41,061 bases of DNA from Chloroflexota bacterium (GTDB lineage: Bacteria > Chloroflexota > Anaerolineae > Promineifilales > Promineifilaceae), in assembly GCA_013112725.1 (NCBI GenBank), contig JABFFZ010000052.1, positions 1 through 41,061 on the forward strand. Reading direction: 5' to 3'. Below, piece after piece: positions 17,501-27,000 of this stretch. The notes under the pieces are model-generated. The model was not told the DNA's origin. It saw only the letters and a program-made list of their open reading frames with translations, and searched no databases. A program made the translations under genes and the position numbers. The stretch's first letter is position 1. Each line of letters opens with the position of its first letter.

Positions 17501-17839
17501 GTCAGCTTCACCGTCACCATTCAAAACGTGGGTAATGTGCCCCTAACCGGCCCCATCCAGACGGACATCTTCCTGCACCCGGCCATCGTCCTCAGCGATT
17601 CCATTCCCATCACGCAGAGCAACGGGTTTGCCATGATTGCCGGATTGGGGGTGGGGGAAACGGCCGTCTTCACCTTCACCATCCCCGCCGGTTTTGGCCC
17701 CGGCCCGCTTTACCGGCAGGTATACGCCATGGTAGATTCCCTGCAAACCATCGCCGAAGCGGACGAAAGCAATAACGTTTCGCTGCCCCGGCAGGTGGTG
17801 GTGGGTTGGCCGTCGTACTTGCCGGTGGTGATGAAGTAA
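14549..17839 (+). CDS. Large secreted CARDB/PKD-domain protein with YLP tail
   Basis: 1,096 residues. GGGGAGG sits 7 nt before the ATG at 14549 and residues 1-30 are a signal peptide (LLLVLVMGLLLPTAVSRA). The first half (about 45-650) is Cys-, Pro- and aromatic-rich with no domain I recognise. From about 660, PKD-like Ig modules (YVWQADGHLPITYTGG; TYTWYLGDTPTLTITN) alternate with two CARDB adhesion domains, about 744-862 (DLTVIGAPQLVTPLP, YAMVDSVQTIAESDETNNVS) and 963-1085 (DLAVIGTPQLF, YAMVDSLQTIAEADESNNVS), which are close duplicates. The protein ends GWPSYLPVVMK. Probably an extracellular adhesin or matrix component. There is no ACGGCCGT between 14.7 and 16.5 kb, the unrecognised half. Confidence 0.85.
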   Translation: MSNRASILLLVLVMGLLLPTAVSRALLTLSSAEGVGVDTAVAPNNDPIPQGAELIANWYNQGDQFMRKGAGIISYYNLAVFGQNTCTAFGDPYSPLNSPWAPGTYTYTYHYRIRIPADYKQRAGTAVLRVELFDPDSINVNASGPFNFTRSQAAQDAGLPATGSGTCQMTNNRKNPCLAATGKLALYQNGTLPLEAINPYWFIRVDENRGLVTPGQCGEPSSYIAAYNLNVTTVSGASENAFEIWAAPPSYVSTVPGSVNARNLHTLNNPGSHHAKGVTVQAIQNLPLNSNFPFPLDIPLTYVGPEHAGQEITVSLFDYDQNDTPPPVTFFFDSMGISDWSLTFGMPGVPDPDGQVRNCTPSLTCNNVWVMPPYSITVPGGDPAACDYSNPQNDPNCIPFPGGRLMARVTVGYMDTYQWEVKPPTLTPTVDPAVGCAAFPMTIHEGARSVTQAYYETITGSPNFYPNPALPYSSFFDHRPDIPLPDAQQGDLFLMENDAGGFGWLKWNQYVPSDAAVLEHGLIWPGDSKDYVTVAPGPPPDPPFPYPVYGYIDYNDPFDTSMNLGDWVMAHTGAANSAAVLDRLEGHIDWGRVLRLPIYQNFAGTGSNARYQMSGFALFRVAGYLLSANGQEGSYLLLEFIRWDDSCGQVNVPLSTVDIHGPAIGYASTDYAFTAVPTPFYATTPITYVWQADGHLPITYTGGISDVINLSWPLTGTYGLTVTAVNPLGGPVTAVHSILIEQLQPDLTVIGAPQLVTPLPVGAGLLVSFTVTIANVGDADVDTPFFVDVFIDPTVVLTTGIPISESSGFTAVPALAMGESVTLTLNAPFGFPELPPTHTVYAMVDSVQTIAESDETNNVSAPLTVTDVRPLLAGVTIFGPALGLTGETYTFTAVVTPTTITDPITYTWYLGDTPTLTITNDTAVPITLTFPVTGTFDLLVMASHGFNTVTDTHTILITDTLITDLAVIGTPQLFTPGLVSPEQPVSFTVTIQNVGNVPLTGPIQTDIFLHPAIVLSDSIPITQSNGFAMIAGLGVGETAVFTFTIPAGFGPGPLYRQVYAMVDSLQTIAEADESNNVSLPRQVVVGWPSYLPVVMK

Positions 17840-17844
17840 TTATG

Positions 17845-17879
17845 TAATTGGGTAATTGAAGGGGCCAATTACCCAATTA
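17845..17879. terminator. Palindrome, TAATTGGGTAATTG type
   Basis: TAATTGGGTAATTG (17845-17858) pairs perfectly with CAATTACCCAATTA (17866-17879) around a 7-nt loop, 6 nt after the CARDB gene stop. It probably ends that transcript. The same CCCAATTACTCAATT words recur at 35904-35938, so it also belongs to a dispersed repeat family. Confidence 0.65.
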
Positions 17880-17909
17880 CTCAATTACGCAATCATCCAA
17901 TCTCCATGC

Positions 17910-17915
17910 TACAAT
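17910..17915 (+). promoter_or_regulatory. -10 element TACAAT, probable leaderless start
   Basis: TACAAT ends 6 nt before the kinase ATG, with only GCCCCC between, so there is no room for a ribosome site. TTACGC at 17885-17890 is a weak -35 at 19 bp. Confidence 0.5.
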
Positions 17916-17921
17916 GCCCCC

Positions 17922-20843
17922 ATGACAACTCCCACAACCTTTGGCCGGTATGAAATTAAAGAGCAGTTAGGGCGCGGCGGCATGGCCTCCGTCTTTCGCG
18001 CCTACGATCCTCGCTTCAAACGGGATGTGGCCGTCAAAGTGCTGCCCCGTGAACTGCTGCGGGATGACCCCCAATTCCGCGCCCGCTTTGAGCGGGAAGC
18101 GGAAACCATTGCTGCCCTGGAACATCCGGCCATCGTGCCCGTCTATGACTTTGGCGAAGAAAACGGGCAGCCCTACCTGGTGATGCGGCTGATGAGCGGC
18201 GGCTCGCTGGCCGAGCGCATTGCCCAGGGGCCAATGCCCACCCCTGAAGCCGCTCACATTTTGCGGCGCATTGGCTCGGCGCTGGATCAGGCGCATGACA
18301 AAGGCATCATTCACCGCGACTTGAAGCCGGGCAATATTCTGTTTGACCAATATGGCGAGGCATACCTGGCCGATTTTGGCATTGTGCGGCTGAAACAGGC
18401 GGGTGGCACATTGACGGCCACGGGTGGCATGGTGGGTACCCCCGCTTACATGAGTCCCGAACAAATACGGGGCAGCCAGATTGACGGCCGTACCGACATT
18501 TACGCTCTGGGTATCATCGTCTTTGAAATGCTCACCGGCAAAAAGCCTTACGACGCCGACACGCCGGCTATGATGCTGGTGAAACAGATCACCGAACCGA
18601 TGCCCCGCGTGCTGGAAGTAAACCCTGATCTACCGTCCGGCTGCGAATACGTCATCACCCGCGCCACTGCCAAAGAAGCGGACGGCCGTTTTGCCAAAGC
18701 GGGCGAAATGGCGGACACACTGGCCTCGGCCCTGCAAGGGCAAACGTTTGATTTACCGCCCACACAAGTTACCGCTACGCAGGTTACCCCTCCTCTCCCG
18801 GTAGTTGATCCCACCGTTGTCGCAGCCACACCACTCCCACCGCCATCCATACCTACTGCTGCCCGTCGGCTGCCGTTGTGGGTCTGGCTGGTGGCAGTGG
18901 CTGTCTTGATCGTGGTGTGTGGTTATGGTTTGCTGGCGTTGCTTCGCTCTCGCTTCGCCCCCGTTTTGCCAGGGGAAGGGGCACAGACTGCCACACCTGC
19001 TGCCGAGATAGTAACGACGGACACGGCCGTTTCTGCCCCCATCACCCCTGATAATATCAACCAGATGGCTGTTCAGCAGCGGCTGGGCCGGGGCACACTG
19101 TACGCCGCTGCCCTCGGCCGGGATGGCAACCGGCTGGCGCTGGGCAGCAGCATCGGCGTCTGGATTTATGACGCGCATTCACTGGAGCCGGTTCAGTTGT
19201 TAGCGGGGCACACCAATCGAGTCACGGCCGTCGCCTGGTCGCCAGACGGCCGTCAGGTCGCCTCTGCCAGTGCGGACGCCACCATCCGCGTGTGGGATGT
19301 AGACTCCGGTGAGCAGGTGCGCATCATCCAGGGTGATGACGAGTTCATCGCTCTGGATTGGTCGCCGGATGGCAGCCTGTTGGCGACCGCCACCTGGGGC
19401 AGCCCGATCATGTTATATCATCCGGTCAGCACCCAAAAAGTAGGGGAACTGGTGGGGCACGAAGGCAGTGTCATCCGGCTGGCCTGGTCGCCAGATGGAA
19501 CGCTGCTGGCTTCAGCGGACAACAGCGATGCAACCACCGTGCGTCTGTGGGATGTGGCGGCAGGGACGGAAACGGCCGTGCTGACCGGCCACACCGATGA
19601 AATTGCCAACCTCACCTGGTCAGCCGATAGCGCCCGCCTCATTTCCAGCAGCTTTGACGCCACCGCCCGCGTCTGGGGCGCAGATGGCACGGAACAGCTT
19701 GTTTTGGGCGGGCATGAATACGGCGTCTATGACGCCGCCTGGTCGCCAGGCGAGACGCAAATTCTGACGACCGGCGGCGATAACACCGTGCGCCTGTGGG
19801 ATGCGGCGACCGGCGGCCAGATGCGCGCCCTGCCCAGCCCCCTCGGCCCGGCCATCCGCCTGATCTGGCTGCCCGCCACCAACCAGATCATCACCTTCCT
19901 GGCCGATGGCACAATTTTGCAGGTGGATGCGGCCACCGATTCAGTGGTTCAGGAAAATCACGAGCATACGGCCAGTGTGTCCAGTGTGGCCTGGTCGCCA
20001 GATGGCCAGTTGTTAGCCAGTGGTGGTGATGATGGCCTGGTGCACCTGTGGCAGCCGGCGACAGGCGAGGAATTGGATTATTTAACAGCACATGATTACG
20101 GCGTTTCGGCCGTCGCTTTTTCTAGCGATGGGTCGTTATTGGCCTCGGCGGGGGGCGATGGCTTTTTGCGGGTGTGGGATGTGGCGGAATTGCGGGAGGT
20201 GGATGAGTGGGCGGACCCGGATTATGGCGGCTTCAGTGCGCTGGCCTATGCTCCTTATACTCCCTGGCTGGCGGCGGCGGATTGGGATGGTCATGTCTGG
20301 ATATTGGATGCGACTGATCTGACGGTGGTGCTTGATTGGCAGGTGTTTACAGAGGGGCCGGTGACTGATCTGGTCTGGTCACCGAATGGCTCTATGCTGG
20401 CTACGGCGGGAGAGGATACGGCCGTGCGCCTGTGGACGGTCGGTGGTGAGGCCGTTGGTGATGACCCTACGCTGTTTGCGGAATTGGCCGGGCATGATGA
20501 TATTGTGAGCGGTGTCTCCTGGTCGCCGGACATGGGGGAGATAACAACGAGCAGCCATGACTACCTGGTGCGCGTCTGGCCGGTGGTTGACAGTGAGGAG
20601 GTGTGGCAACAAGACCTGCATGATCTGGCCATGAGCGTGGCCTGGTCGCCTGCCGGATTCCCCCTTGCCGCCGCCCGGTATGATGGTACGGTGTTTTTGT
20701 TTGATCCGCGGAATGGCCGTGAACTGCGCCAGCTTTCCGGCCATGTGGGACCGGTAGAGAACATGGTCTGGTCGCCGGATGGGGCCTGGCTGGCCTCCGG
20801 CAGCAGTGATGGCACGGTGATTGTTTGGGGTGTGGGGCCATGA
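17922..20843 (+). CDS. Transmembrane Ser/Thr protein kinase with WD40 sensor domain
   Basis: 973 residues. Residues 8-270 are a complete Hanks-type (PknB-like) kinase: glycine loop GRGGMASV at 17-24, Lys39 in AVK, catalytic HRDLKPGN at 131-138, DFG at 151-153, and APE equivalent SPE at 178-180. A Pro/Thr linker is followed by one membrane helix at 319-341 (LPLWVWLVAVAVLIVVCGYG). The rest, about 395-970, is a WD40 array of about 13 units (repeated WSPDGxxLAS...VRLWD), enough for two propellers, predicted outside the cell. A sensor phosphorylating cytoplasmic targets is the expected role. The ATG at 17922 is chosen because the kinase consensus begins there and a -10 lies just upstream; a longer frame runs into the palindrome. 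Confidence 0.93.
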   Translation: MTTPTTFGRYEIKEQLGRGGMASVFRAYDPRFKRDVAVKVLPRELLRDDPQFRARFEREAETIAALEHPAIVPVYDFGEENGQPYLVMRLMSGGSLAERIAQGPMPTPEAAHILRRIGSALDQAHDKGIIHRDLKPGNILFDQYGEAYLADFGIVRLKQAGGTLTATGGMVGTPAYMSPEQIRGSQIDGRTDIYALGIIVFEMLTGKKPYDADTPAMMLVKQITEPMPRVLEVNPDLPSGCEYVITRATAKEADGRFAKAGEMADTLASALQGQTFDLPPTQVTATQVTPPLPVVDPTVVAATPLPPPSIPTAARRLPLWVWLVAVAVLIVVCGYGLLALLRSRFAPVLPGEGAQTATPAAEIVTTDTAVSAPITPDNINQMAVQQRLGRGTLYAAALGRDGNRLALGSSIGVWIYDAHSLEPVQLLAGHTNRVTAVAWSPDGRQVASASADATIRVWDVDSGEQVRIIQGDDEFIALDWSPDGSLLATATWGSPIMLYHPVSTQKVGELVGHEGSVIRLAWSPDGTLLASADNSDATTVRLWDVAAGTETAVLTGHTDEIANLTWSADSARLISSSFDATARVWGADGTEQLVLGGHEYGVYDAAWSPGETQILTTGGDNTVRLWDAATGGQMRALPSPLGPAIRLIWLPATNQIITFLADGTILQVDAATDSVVQENHEHTASVSSVAWSPDGQLLASGGDDGLVHLWQPATGEELDYLTAHDYGVSAVAFSSDGSLLASAGGDGFLRVWDVAELREVDEWADPDYGGFSALAYAPYTPWLAAADWDGHVWILDATDLTVVLDWQVFTEGPVTDLVWSPNGSMLATAGEDTAVRLWTVGGEAVGDDPTLFAELAGHDDIVSGVSWSPDMGEITTSSHDYLVRVWPVVDSEEVWQQDLHDLAMSVAWSPAGFPLAAARYDGTVFLFDPRNGRELRQLSGHVGPVENMVWSPDGAWLASGSSDGTVIVWGVGP

Positions 20844-20916
20844 GATGGGTTCAAGCTTGATTAGCGTAAATTGACAGGGGCCACGGCCGTTGACTACAAT
20901 CCCCACGATTAACAGC

Positions 20917-20963
20917 CGGAGGGGAGGCTTTAGCCGAAACAAACGGCTAAAGCCTCCCCTCCG
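20917..20963. repeat. Perfect 20-bp hairpin before the Uma2 gene
   Basis: CGGAGGGGAGGCTTTAGCCG (20917-20936) pairs perfectly with 20944-20963 around AAACAAA. No T-run follows. A related half-site, GAGGCTTCAGCCGAAT, occurs at 22049-22064 before the peroxidase gene, so it is a dispersed element that could terminate the kinase transcript or protect RNA ends. Confidence 0.75.
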
Positions 20964-20985
20964 AGGAAGAACGGAGCATGAAACC

Positions 20986-21594
20986 ATGACCCAGGTGACA
21001 CAACTTTTACCACCGGCGGATCAAACCCATCCCTGGCCAGAACAGGGGCAGTGGACGTATGAGGATTATCTGCGTTTGCCGGATGACGGCCGTCGCTATG
21101 AACTCATTGAAGGAGTTCTTTATATGGCCAATGCCCCCTTTTACGATCACCAGTTCGCCGTCTTAAAGATTGCCTCAAAGTTAGAACAGTTCATAGAAAG
21201 TCAGCAATCAGGAGTGGTAATTGCCGCTCCGTTTGAAGTGCATTTGCCGGGCATCGCCAAACCGGTGCAGCCCGATATTCTCTTTATCCGCACCGAGCGA
21301 CAGCCCGCATCTGGTACACAAATTTTTGAAGGCGCGCCCGACTTGATCGTCGAGGTGCTATCCCCAGGCAGTCTGCGGCTGGATCAGTATGTGAAATTTG
21401 GTGCATACGAACGGGCCGGCGTGCGCGAATATTGGATTGCCGACCCGAAGGCCCGTGTCATTACCATTTACTATCTGCCGGAGAACAGCCCGGAATACAT
21501 CCTGTCCGGCCAGTTCACGACAAACGAGACCCTACAGTCTAAACTCCTGCCCGGATTGGCATTTGTGGCAGGTACAGTTTTTCCAGCCCAGTGA
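20986..21594 (+). CDS. Uma2-family (DUF820) PD-(D/E)XK nuclease-like protein
   Basis: 202 residues. The order WTYEDYLRLPDDGRRYELIEGVLY, then VQPDILFI, DLIVEVLSPGS and REYWIADPKARVITIY is the Uma2 restriction-endonuclease-like fold; Glu of ELIEG, Asp of QPDI and Glu-Val-Leu of IVEVLSP are the predicted metal-binding acidic residues, all present. The usual Lys appears as KFGAYERAGVREYW. Uma2 proteins are highly multiplied in Cyanobacteria and Chloroflexota; their role (mobile-element or restriction related) is unproven. The ATG at 20986 is chosen because the upstream frame would run through the hairpin; GAGGAAG lies about 17 nt upstream, slightly far. Confidence 0.85.
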   Translation: MTQVTQLLPPADQTHPWPEQGQWTYEDYLRLPDDGRRYELIEGVLYMANAPFYDHQFAVLKIASKLEQFIESQQSGVVIAAPFEVHLPGIAKPVQPDILFIRTERQPASGTQIFEGAPDLIVEVLSPGSLRLDQYVKFGAYERAGVREYWIADPKARVITIYYLPENSPEYILSGQFTTNETLQSKLLPGLAFVAGTVFPAQ

Positions 21595-21615
21595 TTCTAC
21601 GGGAAGAAACCTGTT

Positions 21616-22035
21616 ATGAACGAAACCGAAAACGAAATTTGGGAAGCGCTGCACCGGCACATCAATAGCATTTTTACGCAAGATGTGGAAACGTATCGGG
21701 CCACCACCAGCCCGGAGTTGTCATTATATGAATGGTTTGTCACCCCGCACCGGCAGGATGGGTTGGATTTTCACCTGTTTATGATTGAGCATAGTTGGGC
21801 GGGCACAAGCGGCGATTTCCGTTATGATTTGTGGGAGCCACGTTTGCAGGTGTATGGGGACACGGCCGTCGCCAGCTACACCTTTATGCTCACCATCGCC
21901 GACGCACAAACCGGGGCCATCAGCCACCGCCACCACAACGAAAGCCGTGTCCTGGTTAAGGACAAGACCGGCTGGCAGGTTGTCCACGTCCACAAATCCC
22001 CCACCTGGCAGGCCCCCCATCACTCACCTGGATAA
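21616..22035 (+). CDS. NTF2-like (SnoaL/DUF4440-type) protein
   Basis: 139 residues fitting a cone-shaped NTF2-like fold: N-terminal helices (EIWEALHRHINSIFTQDVETYRA is typical of DUF4440 or CaMKII-association-like members), then strands RLQVYGDTAVASYTFML, SHRHHNESRVLVKDKTGWQVVHVHKS. It is a small soluble protein that may bind a small ligand or dimerise; no catalytic set can be assigned. GGGAAG lies about 11 nt before the ATG. It sits 21 nt after the Uma2 gene and 36 nt before the peroxidase gene, so the three could share a transcript. Confidence 0.75.
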   Translation: MNETENEIWEALHRHINSIFTQDVETYRATTSPELSLYEWFVTPHRQDGLDFHLFMIEHSWAGTSGDFRYDLWEPRLQVYGDTAVASYTFMLTIADAQTGAISHRHHNESRVLVKDKTGWQVVHVHKSPTWQAPHHSPG

Positions 22036-22071
22036 TAAAACGGGAGAAGAGGCTTCAGCCGAATCATTGCT

Positions 22072-23547
22072 ATGGAGAATTATTTATTGAAGAGATCAAA
22101 GGTCATTTTCATTCTTGTTATTGCTGTTGTTTTGTTGGTTACGGCCGTGTTCTTCTGGCGACAGCGAAGTACAGCACAAGCCATCAGCCTGGACGCCGAT
22201 TTGCAAACCGTCATTGCCCAACAAGGGCTAACGCCGCTGGTTGCGCCTGCCCCGCCTGATCCGGCACTGGTCGCTTTGGGGCGGGCGCTATTTTTTGATA
22301 AGGAACTTAGCGGTAACCGCGATACCTCCTGCGCCACCTGCCATCACCCGGCGCTGGCAACCGGCGACCAACTGCCGCTTTCCATTGGTACGGGCGGTAT
22401 CGGGTTTGCCAGTCAGCGGCAGTTGGGCGACAATCGGGACTTTGTGCCCCGCCATGCCACTGAATTGTTCAATCGTGGGCTGCCGGAATGGACGACCATG
22501 TTCTGGGAAGGGCGGGTAGAAGGCAGTGCCACCGCCGGGTTCAAGACGGACGCCGGCGACTACCTGCCCTCCGGTTTGGACAGCGCCCTGGCGGCCCAGG
22601 CCATGTTTCCCGTCACCATTCGCACGGAGATGCGCGGCGGCTGGTATAACGTAGCCGGGTATGCCATCCAGCCAGGCACCGTCCTGGATGAGGCAGCAGC
22701 TTATGACCAAAACCTGCCCACCGGCTGGGAAGATACGGATGTGTTCGGCCAGCCGAACGAACTGGCGGCGATTCCCAACGATGCTCGCTTTTTCCCGCAA
22801 ATCTGGGCGCTGCTGATGGAGCGACTACTGGCGATCCCGGCTTACCGGGAGTTGTTCCGGCAGGCGTACCCGGACGTGCCGGCGGCGGAACTGGGTTTCC
22901 AACATGCGGCCAATGCCATCGCCGCTTTTGAAGCACAGGCGTTTGCTTTTACCAATTCACCCTGGGATCGCTACCTGGCGGGGGATGAAACGGCGCTGAC
23001 GGACCAGGCGAAAGAGGGGGCGCTGTTGTTTTACGGCCGTGCCGGATGCGCCGCCTGCCACAGTGGGCCGCTGTTCACCGACCAACAGTACCACAACATT
23101 GGCGCGCCCCAGTTTGGGCCGGGCCGGGATGATTTTGCGCCGCTGGATTACGGCCGTTACGCCATCACTCAGGCCCCTGCCGATAAATACACTTTCCGCA
23201 CCCCACCGCTGCACAACGTAGCCCTCACCGCTCCTTACCTGCACAACGGCGCCTATGATTCGTTGACGGCCGTGATTGAACACCATCTACAAACAGAAGA
23301 GGCGCTGCGGGCTTTTGACGGCCGTGACCTACCTCCTGAACTGCGCGCCACCCTGCAAAACTATGCCGTTACCATTGACGACATCCTGCTGACACTTTCC
23401 CCTCAACTGCCCCAAACAGAACTAAGTCGCCGCGAAATAGCCCAACTGGTGGCTTTTCTGGAAAGCCTCACCGACCCCGCTGCAACCGATATGAACCACC
23501 TTTTCCCCGCCACTGTCCCCAGTGGGCTGCCTGTAGATGACAGATGA
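22072..23547 (+). CDS. Diheme cytochrome c peroxidase (CcpA/MauG superfamily)
   Basis: 491 residues. An N-terminal membrane anchor (residues 9-28, VIFILVIAVVLLVTAVFFW) tethers it outside the cytoplasmic membrane. Two c-type haem sites are visible: CATCH at 87-91, with FFDKELSGNRDTSC upstream, and CAACH at 326-330. Later, TFRTPPLHNVALTAPYLHNGAYDSL is the family's conserved C-terminal block. The family reduces hydrogen peroxide with electrons from cytochrome c, or, for MauG-like members, oxidises protein side chains. At 491 residues it is longer than classic CcpA (about 330) by an insertion in the N-terminal haem domain (about 150-270). The partner cytochrome is not in the window. Confidence 0.92.
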   Translation: MENYLLKRSKVIFILVIAVVLLVTAVFFWRQRSTAQAISLDADLQTVIAQQGLTPLVAPAPPDPALVALGRALFFDKELSGNRDTSCATCHHPALATGDQLPLSIGTGGIGFASQRQLGDNRDFVPRHATELFNRGLPEWTTMFWEGRVEGSATAGFKTDAGDYLPSGLDSALAAQAMFPVTIRTEMRGGWYNVAGYAIQPGTVLDEAAAYDQNLPTGWEDTDVFGQPNELAAIPNDARFFPQIWALLMERLLAIPAYRELFRQAYPDVPAAELGFQHAANAIAAFEAQAFAFTNSPWDRYLAGDETALTDQAKEGALLFYGRAGCAACHSGPLFTDQQYHNIGAPQFGPGRDDFAPLDYGRYAITQAPADKYTFRTPPLHNVALTAPYLHNGAYDSLTAVIEHHLQTEEALRAFDGRDLPPELRATLQNYAVTIDDILLTLSPQLPQTELSRREIAQLVAFLESLTDPAATDMNHLFPATVPSGLPVDDR

Positions 23548-23754
23548 CAGGTGGTAAAGCGGCTGCATACTCAATTCCTGGCAATTAAAATCACGGCTAC
23601 AGAGGGCAAAGCCCACCCTTCACAAGGCTCAGGGCAGGTACTGCGTGGGCTGGGCGCCAGTCGGCGAAGGCCGACTTCGCTTTCTGTTGATGCAGATTTA
23701 TCTGCCACATTACGGAATATGCGATTACCCTACGCAGGCAGGCATTCCTGTTAT

Positions 23755-23783
23755 TTGCCAGGACATCATAAAAGTGAGATAAT
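23755..23783 (+). promoter_or_regulatory. Candidate promoter TTGCCA-N17-GATAAT
   Basis: TTGCCA (23755-23760), exactly 17 bp, then GATAAT (23778-23783). It would start transcription near 23790, giving a leader of about 275 nt before the subtilase gene, or a leaderless message for the small ORF whose GTG begins at 23789. Confidence 0.5.
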
Positions 23784-23788
23784 GCCGC

Positions 23789-23926
23789 GTGAAATTTTCT
23801 GTTTATTGGAAATGGCAATTTCTAGTGGCAAGCGGGAGCAATAAGTGGGGATTTATGCGCAGCTCAACAATGTCTAAATACATTAAAGCTGCCAAGGAGG
23901 TAGTGCTGGTCAATAGATCCACCTGA
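23789..23926 (+). CDS. Possible 45-aa small protein
   Basis: A GTG 5 nt after the candidate -10 opens a 45-codon frame, VKFSVYWKWQFLV... to ...EVVLVNRST. The product is basic with an aromatic N-terminus and matches nothing I know. The only support is its position behind a promoter in the same leaderless layout as other genes here. It may simply be leader RNA. Confidence 0.2.
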   Translation: MKFSVYWKWQFLVASGSNKWGFMRSSTMSKYIKAAKEVVLVNRST

Positions 23927-24066
23927 CTTGAACAACAGTTGAAACATTTCTCATCACTCCTCCGGGCACACCTTGTTGTGTTGGAGTCTCTTACTGGTCA
24001 CTACCCCGCCATGTTACATGCAAAACAGCATTCTCATTCATGTGTAGGGTATCTAGGAGGATAATA

Positions 24067-27000
24067 ATGAACAGTAAACGGTCATGGCGACATATGCCAT
24101 TTATGTTTCTTGTGGGGTTGATGGCGCTGATATTACCCAGTGTTATCATGGCCCGTACCATCGGTGAGGAGAGCAATCCCCCAGCGGATAAAATTGAGCT
24201 TCTTGTTTTAGAACAACTAAATAGCGAAAGCAGCACAGACTTTTTCATCTGGATGAACGAGAAAGCTGATCTCAGCCCGGCTTATAATTTGCCAACCAAA
24301 GAAGCCAAGGGCGCGTTTGTGTTTAATGCCCTGCGTGAAACGGCCGAACGCTCCCAAAGCGATCTTCGTGCTTATCTGGATGCGCAGGGAATTCGATACC
24401 ACTCTTTTTACATTTCCAACAAGATATTGGTTAGAGCCGGGACAGAAAGCCTGGTCATGTCCATAGCCAGCCGCCCGGATGTGGAAAAAATTACGGCAAA
24501 TCGCCAATTCCAACTGCAAGAACCTTTCATCAATCCGGCTGCACCCGAAAGCAGTCAAGCCATTGAACCCAATATCACCTTCATCAATGCCGATGACGTA
24601 TGGGCGATGGGTTTTACCGGGCAAGGAACGGTTATGGCCGGTTTGGACACCGGCTTGCAATGGGACCACCCGGCCATCATCAACCATTATCGAGGCTGGA
24701 ATGGTTCATCCGCTAACCACAACTACAACTGGTGGGATCCCACCGGCACTTACCCCAGCGCCCCTGGCGATGGTCATGGGCATGGCACACATACCACCGG
24801 TACCATGGTGGGCGACGATGGCGGCGCTAACCAGATTGGCGTAGCGCCGGGTGCGGAAACCATTCACTGCAAAGGTATGGACGATGGCGGTGGTGGCAGC
24901 GTATTTACCTTCAGTAGTTGTTTTGAGTTTTTCCTGGCCCCCTGGGATCTGACAGGAAACAACCCGAATCCCAGCCTGGCGCCAGATGCTATCAACAATT
25001 CCTGGGGTTTTTGGGGTGGTGGCGTTCCTGACTTCCAGGACGAAATTGCGGCGCTTCAGGCTGCCGGTATCGTCGTTGAGGTTTCTGCCGGTAACGAAGG
25101 CTCTTCTTGTCAGACGCTTCGCTCGCCCGGCGATTACGGTGAAGTTCTGACGACCGGTTCCGTCAACCATGCGGGTGGTTCCCTGCCCGGCACCCTGACG
25201 GGTTTCAGCAGCCGCGGCCCTTCATCCCTGTCCGGTGAATACATCCCGGACATTATGGCCCCCGGCGAAAACATTCGCTCTAGCGTTCCCGGTGGTGGGT
25301 ATCAGGGCGGCTGGAGCGGCACCAGCATGTCTGGGCCGCATGTCACAGCCCTGATTGGCCTGATGTGGTCGGCCAATCCTGGTTTGCGTGGGCTTATTGC
25401 GGAAACTTACCAGATCATCAAGGACACGGCCGTGCCCCTCACCGGGCAGGGTGGTTCCGGCTGCGGCGGCGACTATACCACCGGCCCCAACAACGATTGG
25501 GGTTTTGGCAGCATTGATGCCCTAGCAGCTGTGAATACCGCCATCCTCTATGGCAATCCCGGTACATTAAATGGAACTGTTACCGATTCGGGAACCGCAG
25601 CCCCGTTGCAGGGCGCGCATGTAGCCGCCGACCGGGGCGATGGTGTTGTTTTCCACGCTGACACCAATGGCGTTGGTTTCTATTCCACCATCGCCTTTAG
25701 CGGCACCTACACCGTCTCCGTCAGTAAATTTGGCTACTTCCCGCAAACACACCCCGGCATCCAGGTCACGGAATTCCAGACTACCACCCTGAATGTTCAA
25801 CTTGTTCAGGCTCCTAGCTTTACTGTGGATGGTGTCGTAACTGATGCGACTACCGGCTGGCCGTTATATGCCCAGATCAACATCGGTCAGGGCTTCCCGA
25901 ACAACCCCGTCTGGACAGACCCCGTAACCGGTTACTACAGCGTCGTTCTGCCTGCCGGAACGTATGACTTCACAGTCAGCGCCTTTGTCCCCGGCTATGA
26001 TTCCTCTACTGTACAGGTGGCCGTCAGTGGCAACACCACCCAAAATGTTACCCTGGATGCCAACCTGTTCACCTGTACGGCGCCTGGTTACACCCCTGTC
26101 CCCTCCGGTAGTTTCTCTGATGATTTCGAGAGCGGCTATGGCAACTGGACGTTGACCGGCCTGTGGAACCCGGAAAGCCAGTCAAACACCTGTGGTTCTC
26201 TGGTAGCGCCCTTCCCCAGCCCCACCAATGCCGCCTACTACGGCATTGATGGCACATGTACCTACAACAATGGCAGCGCCAACAGCGGCGCCATGACACT
26301 GAATTCACCCATATCGGTTGGCCCCGGTTCGGTGCTGTCCTTTTGGAGCTATGAGCAGACCGAATGTGGCGGCAACTGTGGCTGGGATGCCCGCCAGGTG
26401 CAAATATCCACTGACGGTGGCACCACCTGGACTACAGTTATTGACGGCGATACCGAAAATGTCTGGCATCAACGAACCGCCGACATCTCCGCTTTTGCGG
26501 GCAGTGCGCTGGTTCGCTTCTCTTTTAATACCGGGGATGGCGTTGCCAATGATTTCTTTGGCTGGATGGTGGACAACGTCAATGTCACCACATATACCTG
26601 TGTACCACCCGCCAGTGGTGGGCTGGTTGTGGGCAATGTCTACGACGCGAATACCAATGATCCGGTGGTTGGTGCCTGGGTAACGAACGGAACCGGCTCC
26701 GTCGGGTATGCGATGGAAACTCCTCTCGACCCAGCGGTAGATGACGCCTTCTACACCGTCTACTCCTTGAGCGGCAGCCAGGTACACACGGCCACCTACA
26801 CCCTGTATGGTGAAGACGTAGAGACCGTGAACGTAGTGAACGGCGATGCCGCCGAGCAGGATTTCTACCTGCCCTCCGGCTTTGTCATTGCCAATCCAGA
26901 CAATTTCAACGTCACATTGGAGTTCGGCGATAGCACGACACTTGGCATGGATTTGATTGACACCGGCGGCGCTAATGTGGAATTTGAGATCCGCGAAGTG

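Larger units (their letters stand above)
23548..24066. other. 519-bp intergenic region before the giant subtilase gene
   Basis: No convincing conventional gene. It holds a relative of the CTCAGGGCAGG repeat (23621-23638), a tight hairpin AGTCGGC-GAAG-GCCGACT (23659-23676), a promoter-like pair at 23755-23783 and a possible small ORF (23789-23926). AAGGAGG at 23894-23900 lies inside that ORF and has no suitable longer reading frame. The last 20 bp contain the subtilase ribosome site CTAGGAGGATAATA. A long 5' leader for the subtilase is possible. Confidence 0.6.

Noticed and set aside
23551..23844. 97-aa open frame after the peroxidase gene
   Set aside because: It runs through intergenic repeats and a hairpin, has no ribosome site and no domain-like sequence.
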